A DNA stretch of 64,000 nt from assembly GCA_013373205.1 (NCBI GenBank), contig JABXIG010000013.1:36478-100477 (forward strand). The letters run 5' to 3'. Below are positions 62,239-64,000 of the stretch, one piece after another. Every line of letters begins with the position of its first letter. Positions within the stretch are counted from its first letter, which is position 1. The position numbers and the translations under genes are program-made. The DNA is from Methylocystaceae bacterium. Its GTDB lineage: Bacteria > Pseudomonadota > Alphaproteobacteria > Rhodospirillales > Terasakiellaceae. The notes beneath the pieces are model-generated. The model saw only the letters and a list, made by a program, of their open reading frames with translations, did no database searches and was not told where the DNA came from.

Positions 62239-62781
62239 ATGTGTTCATCAAACGATCATTCTCATTGCCATCTGCGTCGAAAGTTTCTGACACTATCCGG
62301 TGGCTTGTTGTTAACAAGCCTGTTTCCCGGTGAAATCAAGGCCAACGCCCCAACCATTGATCTGCCCAGACCCGGGCCACGTGATGTCTGTCCGGTATGC
62401 GGCATGTTCGTTGCCAAATATCCTGACTGGGTGGCGAGTATTTTGTTTCAGGATGGGCATGTAGATCATTTTGACGGCGCAAAAGATTTTTTTAAGTACA
62501 TTATGGATTTGAAAAAATACGCACAAGGTCGAACGAAAGAAGATATCGTTGGTATGGGCGTAACGGATTATTACGAAGTCAAACTCATTGATGCGACAAA
62601 AGCGCTATATGTCGTAGGCTCTGATGTCTATGGCCCCATGGGGCATGAATTTATTCCTCATCCAACGCAAGCGGATGCCGATGAATTTTACAAAGATCAT
62701 AAAGGCAAACGCATTTTGACCTTTGAAAATATCACAAAAGCCCTCGTTTATAATCTTGATGAAGGTATCTTTCAGGGATGA
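62239..62781 (+). CDS. NosL-family protein 2
   Basis: 180 aa. N-terminus MCSSNDHSHCHLRRKFLTLSG has a twin-arginine RRKFLT signal followed by a hydrophobic stretch, and Cys/His residues ahead of the signal. Body: CPVCGM (Cys51, Cys54, Met56) followed by DGHVDHFDGAKDFFKY, the classic NosL layout. AAAGGAAG precedes the ATG. Overlaps the sco gene by 4 nt. Differs from protein 1 by lacking the CSIHC segment. Confidence 0.9.
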   Translation: MCSSNDHSHCHLRRKFLTLSGGLLLTSLFPGEIKANAPTIDLPRPGPRDVCPVCGMFVAKYPDWVASILFQDGHVDHFDGAKDFFKYIMDLKKYAQGRTKEDIVGMGVTDYYEVKLIDATKALYVVGSDVYGPMGHEFIPHPTQADADEFYKDHKGKRILTFENITKALVYNLDEGIFQG

Positions 62782-63404
62782 CAAAAAGTAAAAAAAAGCC
62801 AGCCAAATTCAATCTCCGGCACGTCATAAGGATCTCTCTCATTATATTGGTCCCTATTTTATTGGCCGTGGGCGCAAGGTGGCACATGCTCTTTCCGGAA
62901 ACAGTAGAAGAACCTTCGGGCGGACCTTTTACACTTGTTGACCATACAGGCAAGGTGCGATCAAACACAGACTTTTTCGGCTCTTATGTTTTACTCTATT
63001 TTGGATATACCTATTGCCCGGATGTTTGCCCCGTCAGTCTTCAAGCCACAAATGACATTCTCGACATTTTGCCTGAAGACATCGCAGAACAAATCATACC
63101 AGTCATGATTTCCGTTGACCCTGAACGTGATACACCTGAACAAATGGCGCAATTTGTTCAAAACTTTCACCCGCGTACAATTGGATTGACCGGAACAGTT
63201 GAACAAATCCAAAAGGTATCTCAAGATTTCCAGGTTATATCTGAAAAATCTGGAACAGATGATTCATATCTAATTGACCATACGTCGATTTTTTTTCTTA
63301 TTGGCCCAAAGGGGGCACTGTTAAAGAGGTTTCCATCCCTTTTGGCACCAGAAACCATTGCATCCCAAATTCAAGAATTCTTAAGCACAAGAAGCAGTCC
63401 ATAA
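62778..63404 (+). CDS. SCO1/SenC-type copper chaperone 2
   Basis: 208 aa. Membrane anchor (ISLIILVPILLAVGARW), thioredoxin fold, copper site CPDVC (Cys80, Cys84) in FGYTYCPDVCP, and His168 in LIDHTS. Matches the Sco at 39011-39622 in motif but with different linkers, so they are old paralogs. Ends the eight-gene cluster; likely moves Cu to a cuproenzyme or keeps its cysteines reduced. Confidence 0.92.
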   Translation: MTKSKKKPAKFNLRHVIRISLIILVPILLAVGARWHMLFPETVEEPSGGPFTLVDHTGKVRSNTDFFGSYVLLYFGYTYCPDVCPVSLQATNDILDILPEDIAEQIIPVMISVDPERDTPEQMAQFVQNFHPRTIGLTGTVEQIQKVSQDFQVISEKSGTDDSYLIDHTSIFFLIGPKGALLKRFPSLLAPETIASQIQEFLSTRSSP

Positions 63405-63503
63405 TAAGTTTGTCACCTGAAAAGAAGTTTCTTTAGTTTCTGGCGAGATATGGAGTGGAAATTTTGAGTTTCTTTTGACAAGGTGAGAAAGGTAATTTCG
63501 TAT

Positions 63504-63767
63504 ATGGCCCCGTTATTTTGTATGAAGAAAGACGGATGGCAAGGTGACCCTGTTGATGTGGTCAAAATGAAAGACGGGCTTCCCACCAGTGCAGACAACA
63601 CCCGAATCCTTGCCGCTCGTGAAGCTGGCATCAAAGTTGAAGCTAATGTAAGAAACTATGATGACCCCATTTCGGCTGATATGGCTGAAAGATTTGAATT
63701 AAATGGTGAAAAGCCTAAGACATGGGGTGAAGCTATCAAATTTAGAATCAAAAAAAAAGTCAAATGA
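63504..63767 (+). CDS. Short protein resembling a polymorphic-toxin C-terminal tail, likely frameshifted
   Basis: 87 aa from ATG 63504 (AAAGG upstream; an in-frame GTG at 63483 adds seven). Contains DPVDVVKMKDGLPTSADNTRILAAREAG and PKTWGEAIKFRIKK. From memory this order (SADNTR, AAREAGI, WGEAI..RI) appears at the C-termini of Rhs/CDI-type polymorphic toxins. The frame stops after an A9 run (63730-63738); the -1 frame continues to TAG 63842-63844 with KNVDPNWPNKYPNGSIYD, the expected PNGS ending. No N-terminal repeat region exists upstream, so it is an orphan or remnant. Family identity not certain. Confidence 0.5.
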   Translation: MAPLFCMKKDGWQGDPVDVVKMKDGLPTSADNTRILAAREAGIKVEANVRNYDDPISADMAERFELNGEKPKTWGEAIKFRIKKKVK

Positions 63768-63873
63768 AAAATGTTGATCCCAATTGGCCAAATAAATATC
63801 CAAATGGTTCAATTTACGATCCAGACATTACAGGTAAACCATAGGATTAAGAGTTACATAGAATAACGGGGAC

Positions 63874-63963
63874 ATGGCCGTAATAGCGGCAGGTCACGCT
63901 CCAATGGTATAATCGGAGTCAGTGTAGAAACTGCTCCATAAAGGCCATAGAAGGAACGTGACC
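63874..63963 (+). other. Non-coding left end of an IS110-family element, structured
   Basis: The ~90 bp before the transposase start hold nested inverted repeats: ATGGCC (63874-63879) with GGCCAT (63943-63948), and GGTCACGCTCC (63892-63902) with GGAACGTGACC (63953-63963, one mismatch). TATAAT is at 63908-63913. In IS110-group elements this side can carry part of a bridge RNA. The exact element end is not determined. Confidence 0.45.
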
Positions 63964-64000
63964 ATGAAACATTATATTGGATTGGATGTCTCTTTAAAAG
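63964..64000 (+). mobile_element. IS110-family transposase, 5' end only
   Basis: From ATG 63964 the product reads MKHYIGLDVSLK before the window ends. GLDVS with the leading Asp is the start of the RuvC-like DEDD domain of IS110-family transposases. Twelve codons only, so subgroup (IS110 or IS1111) is not decidable. Confidence 0.8.

Noticed and set aside
1..64000. tRNA, rRNA, CRISPR arrays, prophage, replication origin
   Set aside because: No T-loop/acceptor patterns in intergenic DNA, no regularly spaced repeats, no phage structural genes and no dnaA-box clusters were seen.

Overview
The window is chromosomal DNA of a free-living, respiring alphaproteobacterium, most likely a marine member of the Rhodospirillales (Terasakiella/Magnetospirillum-like). 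The taxonomic call is inference from gene content: a pckA / chvI-chvG / hprK-rapZ-PTS block next to ahcY, a DivL-type tyrosine pseudokinase, a petP-petR-type MarR/OmpR pair beside ilvE, and DUF2125, DUF6111, DUF1285 and DUF1127 proteins. Base composition looks moderate (somewhat below 50% GC by eye). No rRNA, tRNA, prophage or CRISPR array was found.

Layout. 1-1.7 kb: 5' part of a glycosyltransferase gene running off the left edge, an alpha/beta hydrolase and a 56-aa protein. 1.9-16.8 kb: ahcY, yaaA, an NTF2-like protein, pckA, a HugZ-like protein, then the ordered run chvI-chvG-hprK-rapZ-EIIA-HPr-EI (a regulatory phosphotransferase system with no sugar permease), then uvrC and a DUF2125 protein. 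16.9-25.7 kb: an aminotransferase/cupin pair, an Hpt protein, two small unknown proteins and DivL, then 4-hydroxyphenylpyruvate dioxygenase, a glutathionyl-hydroquinone reductase and a divergent LysR regulator. 25.7-35.1 kb: a MoxR-DUF58-DUF4159-membrane protein operon, then DUF1285-NUDIX-DUF6111-CCA transferase. 35.1-42.5 kb: a hemerythrin/NIT chemoreceptor, and cobalamin genes (cobB, cobA, cobK) interleaved with a Sco protein and a SafE-like membrane protein. 42.5-57.2 kb: EnvZ/OmpR/MarR and ilvE, a hybrid kinase plus periplasmic binding protein, a nucleoside transporter, glycosyltransferases, an Lrp/alanine dehydrogenase pair, a putative outer-membrane protein and a mini-bactofilin.

The most interesting region is 57.8-63.4 kb. 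A run of eight same-strand genes, preceded by a perfect FNR/FixK/Dnr-type inverted repeat, encodes a DUF2946-like Cys protein, a small membrane protein, an FtsX/MacB-type ABC permease and its LolD-like ATPase, a polytopic protein with an HxHHHCPFC cluster, two different NosL-family proteins with Tat-like signals and a Sco protein. No nitrous oxide reductase is present. I read it as a redox-regulated copper-handling or cuproenzyme-maturation system built around NosL and an ABC transporter unrelated to NosDFY. The right edge holds a short toxin-tail-like gene broken at an A9 tract and the start of an IS110-family transposase, which marks accessory DNA.

All functional statements are homology judgements made by eye; no searches were run.
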